Positions 10,740-21,240 of a stretch of DNA of 64,000 nucleotides are shown one piece after another (position 1 is the stretch's first letter; each line of letters opens with the position of its first letter). The position numbers were made by a program, and so were the translations under genes. The notes under the pieces were generated by a model. It saw nothing but the letters and a program-made list of their open reading frames with translations. It did not search any database and was not told where the DNA came from. This DNA comes from Orobanche coerulescens (lineage: Eukaryota > Streptophyta > Magnoliopsida > Lamiales > Orobanchaceae): contig CM065805.1 of NCBI GenBank assembly GCA_033398695.1, forward strand, positions 72,818,762 to 72,882,761. Reading direction: 5' to 3'.

Positions 10740-11535
10740 AATTCGACGACGGAACCGGTCCGAAAGCATGAAAAATCGGCCATATCATGCTTGAAAAGGA
10801 CCTCACTTGACTTCATATCTTGACAAGATAATGAAGTTATTTTCTCCTTCCCCACCATGACACAAACGGCCGAAACATAAAGATGGAGTGAAGATTTTCT
10901 TCTTCATGTCATTGTCTCTCATATCTTATTCACCTTAATAAGTCCAAAGAGGTTGATATCAATCTTCACAAAATCCTCCTCACTCCTTGGTAAAGATCGG
11001 CCGATTGGAAGCAAGTGCAAGGGATGATATTTTGTTCTACTTCATGTCACCATCAAAGACCAAGATTGCTTCATGTCTTATTCACCTAATAACACCAAGA
11101 TACTTGGTATCTCACCTTAGATTTTCGGCCGAAATGGAAGTTGCTAGGAAGTTTCATTTCTCGTTTTGTTGTATTTTCTTACGGTTGGAGACGACTATAT
11201 ATAGTAGTGCTCGTTGTATTTGTAAATCATCTTGAATCATAATAAACCTTGTATTTCCTTTGAAATATACGTTGAACGAGTTCAACAAACTTTAGTTATT
11301 GTTTCGACGCGTCTCGAGATTTTAACTTGATCAATTCTCAAAAGGTCTTGGGAAGAGATTACCTTTTATCGAGTTATAGGTCTAGTTCGATAAAACACAC
11401 CAAACTCCGTACATCATTCTACATCACGGCCGAATCCCATTAAATTCGTCCATCCCCTTTGTAATTTTGATCAATATTGTAAACGTGATAATCTCCCGCT
11501 GTGTTTTATACGCATTACTTACGTAATTCGTATCA
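10595..11535 (+). repeat. Element B 3' LTR
   Basis: 941 bp, near-identical copy of 5405-6343. TATATATA is at 11196-11203. The first 145 bases also code for the end of the integrase frame. Target duplication GCAAG follows at 11536-11540. Confidence 0.93.
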
Positions 11536-12608
11536 GCAAGTTATCTTGCTTGGTTATAATGATGATTAGATTCTTGTGATGGTTATACATTTCATGTGTA
11601 TGAAATGTTTATGAACTGTTTGTCGTGATTTGACATTGCCTTTGATGTTATTCCGTTTCGTCATGGGGTTGTATCCCCAAGTACGTCGCTATGAATCATT
11701 GATTTAACTGGTCCTCAGTGTCACTTCGGTGAGTTTTCTTGATCCTTAATCGGATATGTGATTTATTGAATTCGTTGTCATGTTGTATCGTGGCATATCC
11801 AGAATCATATCTGCGTTCCGATTGGTTATCGTGTAGGCTTTTTAGCCAGGCACATATATAGTCATGCATGGATGTTCCGTATTGGACTGTGCACACGAGA
11901 CGTAGTTCGTGAGGCTAATTAGGTACATTGTCCCACGTATATCCTGGATTCCGTATACGGGGTGGACATGTGCACTGACACATTTCCGTATCGGGCGTAC
12001 TGTGATGTCCATCTTGAGCCATATTGTTAATCGTTCACAGTCCATGTATGATTGGATATGTTCGACGATTTGTGACTAATTGTTTCATACGCCCGAGGGG
12101 TATGATTAATAGTCGAGATGTATTCCTTGAGATCTATATATGTGAATTGTATAATGTCGGAAGAATTAATTATCATGTATATCTGACCCTGTATTTTGGG
12201 CGAAATACTTGTATTGTATTTTAGGTCGAGGCAAAGTCAAGGCACGGGAAGAGCATGTTGACGGCGAAGGGTTCGAATGATGTTAGTTCGGGGGGCCCAA
12301 ATCATTTGTTGTCCGGTTATGTTAAACCGTGTAATGTTACCTTATTTCTGTTTCATTTAAATTACTATCTGGTTGTATTGGTATTTTGAAGTATATTCCA
12401 TCTCCATATGGTTTATACTTATATTTTCGGATCCTGCCTATCATAAGGTCGTTGGCCATATTTTTAATAAACTCCTAATCGGAGTAATGACTATTTATTG
12501 TGGTTCAGTATCACAAGTAATACTTATTTAATCTGTTTTTGGATATTGCCTGGTGGGTCCCAGTATGAGTCCACGGCACTATAATAGTCGCCTTTTTGGG
12601 GTGCTACA
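11536..12608 (+). repeat. Element D 5' LTR, right part
   Basis: It resumes at GCAAGTTATCTTGC after B and ends GGGGTGCTACA. It aligns with 30391-31077 plus 40476-40857. It contains a block shared with E and F (around 11891-11941, GTGCACACG...TAATTAGGTAC), the acceptor-like TTTTAG|GTCGAGG at 12224 and the terminal block conserved across families (TGGTGGGTCCCAGT). Confidence 0.9.
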
Positions 12609-12896
12609 GAAGATGGTATCGGGGACTGTTGTTTTCTGTTATGAGTCATTGTGAAATGAACTAGTATCAAGAGACCTTCGTGTCACGTGTGACCTGTGCA
12701 AGCACCTGACGCTGCGAGCTAAATACGGTATGTACTTTATGAGCCATGATTTAATTACTAGCATGATATTGATATTGCAATGGATCTCTTTGTCAATCTT
12801 GTTATTTCGAGGATTTGTGACAGGATTTATCTGATTAATAATTCGAGGTAGTTCTGGATTGATTATATGGTTGAAATTTCGAATCGGCGTCGATAT
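12609..12896 (+). other. Element D primer site and leader, left part
   Basis: TGGTATCGGGGAC at 12614-12626 is the primer site, a variant of TGGTATCAGAGC shared with C, E, F and J (GGTATCGGAG). The leader that follows matches the leader of C (20640-20860, opposite strand). C inserted at GATAT (12892-12896); the leader resumes at 23714. Confidence 0.8.
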
Positions 12897-15745
12897 TGTA
12901 ACACCCCAAATGGCGGTTATTACAGTGCCGTGAATCCCACACTGGGACCCACCAGGCGATATCCAAAACAGGTTAATTAAATATTATTTGTGATACCGAA
13001 TCACAACGAATAGTCATTTCTCCGATTAGGAGTTTATTAAAATATGGCCAACGGCCTTACAACACACAGGATCCGAAAAACAAGTATAAACCATATGGAG
13101 ATGGAAAATACTTCAAATGTCAAATACAACCAAAAAGTAATTTAAATGAAGCAGGAGATAACATAACGCGGTTTAACATAACCGGACAACAAGAGATGTG
13201 GGGCCCCCGAACTAGTATCCTCCAAGCCCTTCGCCGTCGACATGCTCTTCCCGTGCCTTGCCTTTGCCTCGACCTAAAATACAATACAAGTATTTCGCCC
13301 AACACAGGGTCAGATATACATGATAACCAATTCTTCCGACATTATACAATTCACATATATAGATCTCAAGAAAATCATTCCGACTATTAATCATACCCCT
13401 CGGGCGTATGAAACAATCAGTCACAAAATATCGAACACATCCAATCATACATGGTCTGTGAACGATTAACATTATGGCTCAAGATGGACATCACAGTACG
13501 CCCGATCCGGAAATGTGTCCGTGTACATGTCCACCCCGTATACGGAATCCAGAATATACGTGTGACAATGTACCTAATTAGCCTCACGAACTACGTCTCG
13601 TGTGCACAGTCCAATACGGAAACATCCACGTATGACTATACGAGTGCCCGGCTAAAAATCCTACACAATATCCAATCGGCACGCAGATATGATTCCGTAA
13701 ATGTCACGACACAACATGACAACGAAGTTCAATGAAATACACATCCAATCAAGGATCAAGAAAACTCACCAAAGTGAAAATAAGGACCAACGAGATCAAC
13801 GGTTCAAAACGGCGTACTTGGGAATGCAATCCCATAACGTCAAGGACAATATCAAATCACGACAAACGTCACATGGACAATTCATACACATGAAATATAT
13901 AATCATCACAAGAATCTAATCATCATTATAACCAAGCAAGATAACTTGCCTTAATACGGAGACGAGAATAGTCCTCTTCTTATCGGAACGAACGAACGGT
14001 CCTCGACAAGTTTTACTCGAACAAACAACCTTAAACGAAATACATTTTACTCAAAACATATTCGTATAATTATCAATATAGGATTAGTAAGACGTCAACC
14101 TACAATCCTTTAGAATAGTTTGTTACTACAAATTATTGAAGCCTTATGCCAGGAGTCCTTCTAACATCAATACAACTATAAGAATCGGTTTACAAAATTT
14201 ACCGAATGTTCGCATGGTTCATCATAAACAAGAGTTCTATCAAGGGTATGTTGAATAACCAATCATGATGTTAAGATCATCTTATGATGATTAAACTTTC
14301 CAAAACATTAAAAGGTTGAAAGGTAAAATCTGCACATTATGATTATTCTCCTCTCATTTAAATTGACTTTTAAGCTAGCAACAAGTTCATAAGTTCTGGG
14401 ATTACACCATACTCATGAAGGTTATTAAAGTCTTTGTTACAAGGCTGGAGGATTCATTAACATGATGGTGAATATGATGATCAAAATATTCTAAGTTCTT
14501 ATTAGATTAATGAAAAGTTAATGTTGAAATTATGAAGATCCTTATCAATCTTCAAAGACTTGTGAAACTGAACAATCATGAATTGTTAAAGCTTCTAAGA
14601 TTTCTGAACTAGATCATCTAATCCTATCTTTAACATTATCAAGTTCTTCTCAAGGTAAATAGATATCTAAAATGGTGTTTAAACACTCCATGATACCATG
14701 TTCTTGATTAAATCCAGTTATGAAGAAGCTAACCGATCCAACAATGTCCTACTGAGCTAAATTCGTCCAACAAGATAAGTATGGTAGTTACAACATGATT
14801 AAAATCACTATATCATCAAGAACACCTCCATCTCAAACCCTTATTTAACATATTCATCAAAAGTGTTAAAAAGGTTGGTTTAGAACTATGTTTTACTTGC
14901 TTAATCTAACTCTAGGTGAAGTATAATTCGTCATTAACATCAACATAAGAAAATAATGCAGAGAAGAAAGCACACCTACCTCCAGAAATGAAGAACAACT
15001 TCAATGTTATGAGAGAATATAATCCAAGCTCAAAAGCAACTCCAAATCTCCAAGGAAATGAGCTCCACTCGAGATTCAAGGCTTAGAAACAAGTTGGTGA
15101 AGGTTGATATCGTTTTGGTAGTGCAGAGGTATGATATGTGAAGAGAGAAATTCGGTTTGGGTCGTGAAGAAATGAAAAACAGGCTGGTCCTATAAATAGA
15201 CTGTGCAGACTTAGCGCACGCTATCAGGACAGTTTAGCGTACGCTAATGCCCTTACGTACGCTATCCGGTCGATATTACGTGCGTAAGCGGCTTACAGTG
15301 GCTACTGTCTTGAATTATCGCAGGCCGTTAGCGCACGCTAATTATGAATGGGTTACGCACGCTAATAAAAGTAGATTCTCACCGACACGACAGCTCAGAC
15401 TTGGATCTCATGCATGCTAACGGTTAAAAGGGTTCACGTCTTTGAAGTCAATCACGCCAGATTCCCTCTTAGCGTACGCAACCGAGGAAACCTTACGCAC
15501 GCTAATGCACAGGATTAGCGTACGTTAATCTTACTGTGTAACGTGCGCTACATCAATAGAAAAATTCCGAAAATACAACTCTCTAATTAACATCGAATCA
15601 TCACATTTGAAATGAACTAACAACGATATGATATTCAAATCTATAATACCACGACATAATACTAAATGCAACGATTCACGATAATCAGATTATCCGAATA
15701 ATACAATGACAGGTAAAAAATGAAAAGTTACAGTCGGATATTACA
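12897..15745 (-). repeat. Element C 3' LTR
   Basis: On the plus strand it runs TGTAACACCCCAAATGG to CAGTCGGATATTACA. It is a close copy of 20864-23713 and the inverse of D's LTRs. It holds a candidate intron at 13274-14979, TATAAATA at 15191-15198 and the palindrome array at 15211-15551. Confidence 0.93.
15211..15551 (-). promoter_or_regulatory. Palindrome array in C 3' LTR
   Basis: Copies of TTAGCGCACGCTAA, TTAGCGTACGCTAA, TTACGTACGCTA and ATTACGTGCGTAA lie upstream (minus-strand sense) of the TATA box at 15191-15198. Confidence 0.7.
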
Positions 15746-15783
15746 TACTCTCCCCCTTAAAAAGAGTTTCGTCCTCGAAACTA
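15746..15783 (-). promoter_or_regulatory. Polypurine tract and stop-proximal hairpin of element C
   Basis: On the minus strand the pol stop codon TAG opens a short inverted repeat, AGTTTCGAGGACGAAACT. CTTTTTAAGGGGGAGAGTA then leads into the LTR. The same hairpin and purine run occur in D, F and E. Confidence 0.8.
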
Positions 15784-17296
15784 AGGGGTAAATAACTCGG
15801 GGTATCTTGCTCGCATACTATCCTCGGTCTCCCACGTAGCCTCCTCGACTCCGTGTCGTGACCACTGAACTTTCAGTAGGGGAATCGTCTTGTTCCGCAA
15901 TTGCTTGATCCTCCTCTCGAGTATCCGTACACGACGCTCCTCGTACGAATGATCCTCTGCTAAATCAATATCATCGAATTGAAGAACGTGGCTCGGATCA
16001 GCAACATATTTCCTCAGCTGGGAGACATGAAACACGTTGTGAATCTTACTCAAGGTCGGTGGCAAGGCTAGTCGATAGGCCAGATCACCTACACGCTCCA
16101 GAACCTCAAACGGCCCAATATACCTTGGGCTCAGCTTGCCCCTCTTCCCGAAACGAAAAACACCTCGAGTAGGAGACACCTTCATTAACACATGGTCACC
16201 AACCTCGAACTCAAGCGGTCTTCGACGATGGTCAGCATAAGACTTCTGTCGACTTTGAGCCGTTAACAACCGACTCTTAATCAAAGTGATCTTCTCACGG
16301 GCGGCTAACAACATATCGGGTTCCGTACCCAGAGATTGACGATTCGTCCCAACACAAAGGGGACCTACAGCGACGGCCATACAATGCCTCATATGGTGCC
16401 ATCTGAATCGAAGCGTGCCAACTATTATTATAAGTGAATTCCACCAAAGGTAGCTGGGCTTCCCAATCGTTCTTCCAATCAAGAGCACATGCTCTCAACA
16501 TATCCTCTAGAGTCTGGATGGTTCTCTCCGACTGACCATCAGTCTGTGGATGGAAAGCCGTACTGAAATTCAACTGCGTGCCCATCGCACGATGAACTGC
16601 CTTCCAGAAGTGTGACATAAATCGCCCGTCACGGTCTGATACAATGCTCTTGGGGGTACCGTGTAGTCTCACAATTTCCTTAATAAACAGCTGGGCCAAT
16701 CTCTCGGGGCCCCATGTGTCCTTAATTTCCAAGAAGTGGGCTGATTTGGTCAGACGGTCCACAATCACCCAAATCGTATTCATTCCTCGACGACTCGTCG
16801 GCAAGCTAGTGATAAAATCCATAGATATGTCCTCCCATTTCCATTCAGGAATCGGGAGCGGTTTCAGCATTCCTGCGGGTCGCTGGTGCTCAATCTTAAC
16901 CTGCTGACAGGTTAAGCACCTCGAAACGAATTCGGCAACCTCACGTTTCATATTCCCCCACCAATAATTCTGTTTCAAATCCTTATACATCTTGCTAGAG
17001 CCCGGGTGAATAGAGTACGGGGTAGCATGGGCTTCTCTCATGATAGAGTTCCTCAACTCTTCGTCAGCGGGTACACAAACTCGATTTCTAAAACGTATCA
17101 ATCCATCCTCGTGGATCACGAATCTAGGGGCTTTCCCCTGGGTTACTTCATCCCGAACCCGAGATAAGAATGGGTCCGTAATTTGCTTCGATTTGATCAT
17201 ATCATCAAGAGACGAAGAAATATCAAGGGTGCAAAGTTGTCCCTGAACACGCTGTAACCAAACTTCAATTTCTGGCCTCATAAGGTCCAACTGCAA
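15781..17296 (-). pseudogene. Element C integrase and chromodomain
   Basis: The minus-strand frame from 17296 gives the integrase zinc region ([19 protein letters not shown]), the catalytic core starting at [10 protein letters not shown], and SDRDGRF and HPQTDGQSERT. Near 16330 one slip moves the end into another frame, which runs to TAG at 15781-15783. That part holds the GPF/Y-like YIGPFEVLERVG and a C-terminal chromodomain (RRIKQLRNKTIPLLKVQW, then GVEEATWE). Chromodomain integrases direct gypsy chromoviruses to heterochromatin. The product would act in the nucleus with the cDNA. Confidence 0.85.
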
Positions 17297-18957
17297 TTCC
17301 CTCAGTTAAACGATTAAGCGATTCGGCTGCTCTGCCTTTTCTTACGGCTCAATGCGTCGGCAACCACATTTGCTTTACCGGATGATAAAGGATCTCGATA
17401 TCATAGTCCTTGATTAATTCTAGCCACCTTCTCGCCTCATGTTCAACTCCTTCGAGTAAAAATGTACTTTAGGCTCTTGTGGTCAGTAAAGATCGCGAGT
17501 AACTCCATAAAGATAGTGACGCCTTGATTTTCAAAGCAAACACCACATTGCTAACTCTAAGTCGTGGGTCGGATAGTTAACTTCATAGGTCGCAATTGTC
17601 TCGATGCATAGGCGATTACTTTCCCTTCTGCATTAGTACACATCCTGCACTGTCTCGACGCGTCACTATACACCACAAATCCTTCCGTTCCCTTTGGTAA
17701 GACCAAAACAGTGCGAAATCAATCGACTCTTGAGCTCTTCAAAACTTTCTTGACATGCTTCGTCCACAAATACTTCTTGTCCTTCCGCATAAGTTAGTCA
17801 TCGGTTGCGAAATTTTAGAGAATCCCTCCACGAATCGTCGGTAGTAACTGCTAGCCGAGGAAACTACGAACTTCCTTCACGTTCTTCGGTGGTAGCCAAT
17901 CTCGAATGGCTTCCGTCTTTTGTGGGTCCACTCTCACCCCTTCGGCTGATATCACATGCCCGAGAAAGACAACCTCAGGCATCCAGAACTCACACTTAGA
18001 AAATTTCCCATAATGTTGTTCTCGCCTCAAAGTATCGAGAACTTGGTGGAGGTGACTCTCGTGCTCCTCGTGGTCGCGAGAGTAAATCAGAATGTCGTCA
18101 ATGAAAACGACTACAAAGCGATCCAGATAGTTAATAAAAACTCGATTCATCAACTCCATGAACACTGCCGGTGCATTAGTCAGTCCAAATGGCATCACCA
18201 CAAACTCATAATGCCCATAGCGAGTACGGAATGCTGTCTTCGAAATGTCAGACTCTCGAATCCTCAACTGATGATAACCAGATCTCAAGTCAATCTTAGA
18301 AAACACGGCAGCTCCCTGAAGTTGGTCCAGTAAATCATCAATACGAGGCAAGGGATACTTGTTCTTGATGGTTACCCTGTTCAGCTCACGGTAATCAATA
18401 CATAAGCGTAGAGATCCATCTTTCTTCCGTACGAATAACACTGGTGCTCCCCAAGGGGACGCACTAGGTCGAATATAGCCTTTGTCAGTCAACTCCTCCA
18501 GCTGGTTCTTCAATTCTTGCATCTCAGTTGGAGCCATACGGTACGGTGCTTTTGAGAGCGGGGACGTACCTGGTTCTAACTCAATAATAAACTCCACGTC
18601 ACGATGAGGAGGTAAGCCTGGTAACTCGTCTGGAAATACATCGGGGTAATCTCGGACTACCGGAATGTCGGCCAATTCAACTGGTTGATCGGTTGATTTG
18701 GTCATGTAGCACCAATAACCAATACACCCTTGATTAAGCAGTTTCACTGCTTTCATAGCACTGATGACTCTCCCAGAACGACTGGGATTATCACCTCGAA
18801 AAATACACTCGAATCCATCATCAGAAGTGACGGTAACCATCCGCTTGCGGACACTGAGTATTGCATCATGACGATCCATCCAATCGATACCCAAGATTAT
18901 ATCATCCTTCGGTAGATCGACTACAATCAGATTTGACAACCACTCACGGTCGTTCAA
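17297..18957 (-). pseudogene. Element C reverse transcriptase and RNase H
   Basis: RT is open from 18957 to about 17851. It has [18 protein letters not shown], the catalytic FIDD (DD codons at 18094-18099) and [12 protein letters not shown]. At about 17850 the SFLG motif runs to a stop through small base losses compared with D. From 17850 to 17297 the RNase H region is recognisable only in pieces, with several one-base gaps. D and F keep this region open, so the damage is specific to this copy or to its sequence quality. Confidence 0.82.
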
Positions 18958-18972
18958 ACGAATCGGACAGTC

Positions 18973-20439
18973 CTAGACTTCACGATTTCCAATAATTCTT
19001 CTACCATCAAGTAGACCAATCACGTAAGGCTCACAATTGATAACATGGTCTAGAGGCAAACGACTTAAACAAGAAGAAGATATAAAGGAGTGTGAAGCAC
19101 CGGTATCAAAAAGAACACACACAGGCTGGGAGTGGATCTCGAGTATACCTGAAATCATGCTGGCCTCGGGATCATCAGCTCTCTTCATCTCGTAAATCCT
19201 GTGTTTTGCAGTTCCGGCACCAGGTGTACCACTTTGATTCCCACGGCCCATTCCCCTATTCGCCCCGGTGGTCTGATAGGAAGCGGACGGAGGCGTCCGG
19301 TTCTGGACAGAGGATTGAATAGGAGCATGAGACGCTACTGGATCATGTCCGGGCCCACCCCTGCAAAAACGAGCATGGTGACCAATCTTGCCACAAGTAA
19401 GGCATGTGACGGCAGGCTTCGGGCATTTGGAGCTGAAATGCCCCTGGTCTCTGCAGTTATAGCACACAACAGATGAGGGGACCGCTCGAGAGTGCGATCC
19501 AGCTGGCTTCGACGCCATGGGTGGTCGATCATAGGGGTTTGGCAATGACTGGGGCTTCCTGAATGTCCCCCGGTTACTCTCAGTCTGATTCTGGTTCTTG
19601 GACCTTTTGTTGTTGGACTGTGGTTGTTTCTTGGAAATCTCCTTCGCGGTGAGTTCGTACTCCAGAGCCTTCTCTATAAACTCCGGTAAGGTAGTACAGT
19701 GGTGATTCAACAGCTGCATTCTCATTCGGGGTTTAAGCCTCTTGAGAAAGTATTTGATCTTGTCGGCCTCTGTTCGGATAATTGTCGTGGCAAAAGGAAG
19801 GAGTGCCTCGAATTTCTCAAAGAACAGATAATACATCATCGTCTTCGCATGTGTCGGGTTCAAAAGTTCCGGCGTTTGGCCTCACGGAGTGGCCCAGATA
19901 GTAACGGTCTAACATGAGGTTTTAAATTCCTTCCATGTGCAAACACCATCACCGCCTTCAAAGCCACTGTATGAGCGCCTTTGCTAAGATAATACGCGGC
20001 TACCGAGACGCGATTCTCTTCCGGCGATCCCACCATCCGGAAAAGTTTCTCAAAATGCTCGATCCAATGCACAATGTCGGCAGGATCGGAAGGAGCCTTC
20101 AAAAGTCGGTGGTCGCCGGCGAGATGTCGCCGATAATCCGACTCACGGGTCCGCCAATCACGGGAGGAGGATGAGCCCCTTGCCGCCGCGAGCGGCCCTC
20201 TGCATAGCTTCCATTAGTTGACCCATCTGGGTCATCTGCGTCATCATGCCCTGCATTACGACGTAAGGATCGACACGCGCATCCCCGCGCCCACTGTGGT
20301 GCGATTGTTCCCTAGAAGGTGAACCACTGTCTGCGGAACTCTGATCCGCATTCGCGCGTCTGTTGGCTCGAGGTATTGGGATTCGGCCCCTTCCGCGGCC
20401 TCGTCCCCCTCTGCCACGACCTCGCAGGTTTCTTTCCAT
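18973..20439 (-). pseudogene. Element C gag and protease
   Basis: Start at ATG 20437-20439 (MERNLRGRGRGGRGRGRGR), an Arg-Gly-rich N-terminus also present in D and F. The gag core (DIVHWIEHFEKLF, VSVAAYYLSKGAH) is broken by frameshifts near 20160-20100 and about 19960-19865. It resumes with two CCHC knuckles (CYNCRDQGHFSSKC at 19423-19464, CLTCGKIGHHARFC at 19363-19404) and protease [10 protein letters not shown] (Asp codon 19105-19107). A CAG-to-TAG type stop follows at about 18973-18975. Gag would form the cytoplasmic particle and the protease would mature it. Confidence 0.83.
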
Positions 20440-20863
20440 ACTGAAAGAATCAATCATAATGGTAACTATAAGTACAGTTCAAGATACCAAAATTTATGCT
20501 AAGTTAATAGCAACAAGGAATCACATATTAAAGGGAAAAATGGTTATCGATACCACGAACGCCGCACCGAATATCATATCGGTGTCAAGTCGAACAATTT
20601 CAATTGTATAATAAATTCAGCATTTACCTCGGATCATCAATCAGATAAATCCTGTCACAATTCCTTGAAATAACATGATCAACAGGGAGGCCCATACTGA
20701 TATCAATATCATGCCAGTAATTAAACCATGGCTCATAAAGTACATACCGTATTTGGCTCGTAGGGTCAGGCGCTTGCACAGGTCACACGTGACACGAAGG
20801 TCTCTTGATACTAGTTCGTTTCTCAATGACTCATAAAAAAAACGACTCTCCGATACCATCTTC
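20440..20863 (-). other. Element C leader and primer binding site
   Basis: The minus strand shows TGGTATCGGAGAGTC at about 20844-20857, six bases inside the 5' LTR end, then an AT-rich leader to the gag ATG. It matches D's leader (12609-12896 and 23714-23867). No other gene seen. Confidence 0.8.
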
Positions 20864-21240
20864 TGTAACACCCCAAATGGCGGTTATTACAGTGCCGTGA
20901 ATCCCACACTGGGACCCACCAGGCGATATCCAAAACAGGTTAATTAAATATTATTTGTGATACCGAATCACAACGAATCGTCATTTCTCCGATTAGGAGT
21001 TTATTAAAATATGGCCAACGGCCTTACAACACACAGGATCCGAAAAACAAGTATAAACCATATGGAGATGGAAAATACTTCAAATGTCAAATACAACCAA
21101 AAAGTAATTTAAATGAAGCAGGAGATAACATAACGCGGTTTAACATAACCGGACAACAAGAGATGTGGGCCCCCCGAACTAGTATCCTCCAAGCCCTTCG
21201 CCGTCGACATGCTCTTCCCGTGCCTTGCCTTTGCCTCGAC

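Larger units (their letters stand above)
5405..11535 (+). mobile_element. Element B: young CRM-like Ty3/gypsy retrotransposon
   Basis: It is a complete element of 6131 bp with TGATACGA...TCGTATCA termini, flanked by GCAAG at 5400-5404 and 11536-11540. The two LTRs (939 and 941 bp) show only a handful of differences by eye, so the insertion is recent. The order is LTR, primer site, gag, protease, RT, RNase H, integrase, LTR. RT and protease wording ([36 protein letters not shown]) resembles centromeric CRM-type chromoviruses, as does the way the last reading frame runs 145 bases into the 3' LTR. It interrupts D's 5' LTR. The CRM assignment is by recognition and needs a tree. Confidence 0.9.
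4368..12224 (+). other. Candidate leader intron inside D 5' LTR (interrupted by B)
   Basis: The donor-like GGAG|GTATGT is at 4367/4368, about 210 bases after the TATA box. The acceptor-like GTATTTTAG|GTCGAGG is at 12224/12225. Without B and one target duplication the span is about 1.72 kb, T-rich like plant introns. The same pair exists in D's 3' LTR, in both C LTRs and, with other sequence, in E and F. It is predicted from sequence only. Confidence 0.4.

Noticed and set aside
12614..12626. Possible tRNA gene fragments at the TGGTATCGG sites
   Set aside because: These are primer binding sites next to LTR ends, and no tRNA fold surrounds them.
13212..13472. Open frame with GRGKGKAREEHVDGEG on the minus strand in C's LTR (also at 21179-21439)
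   Set aside because: The Arg-Gly stretch is the conserved leader block; F has stops soon after the same peptide, so DNA/RNA conservation explains it better than a protein.
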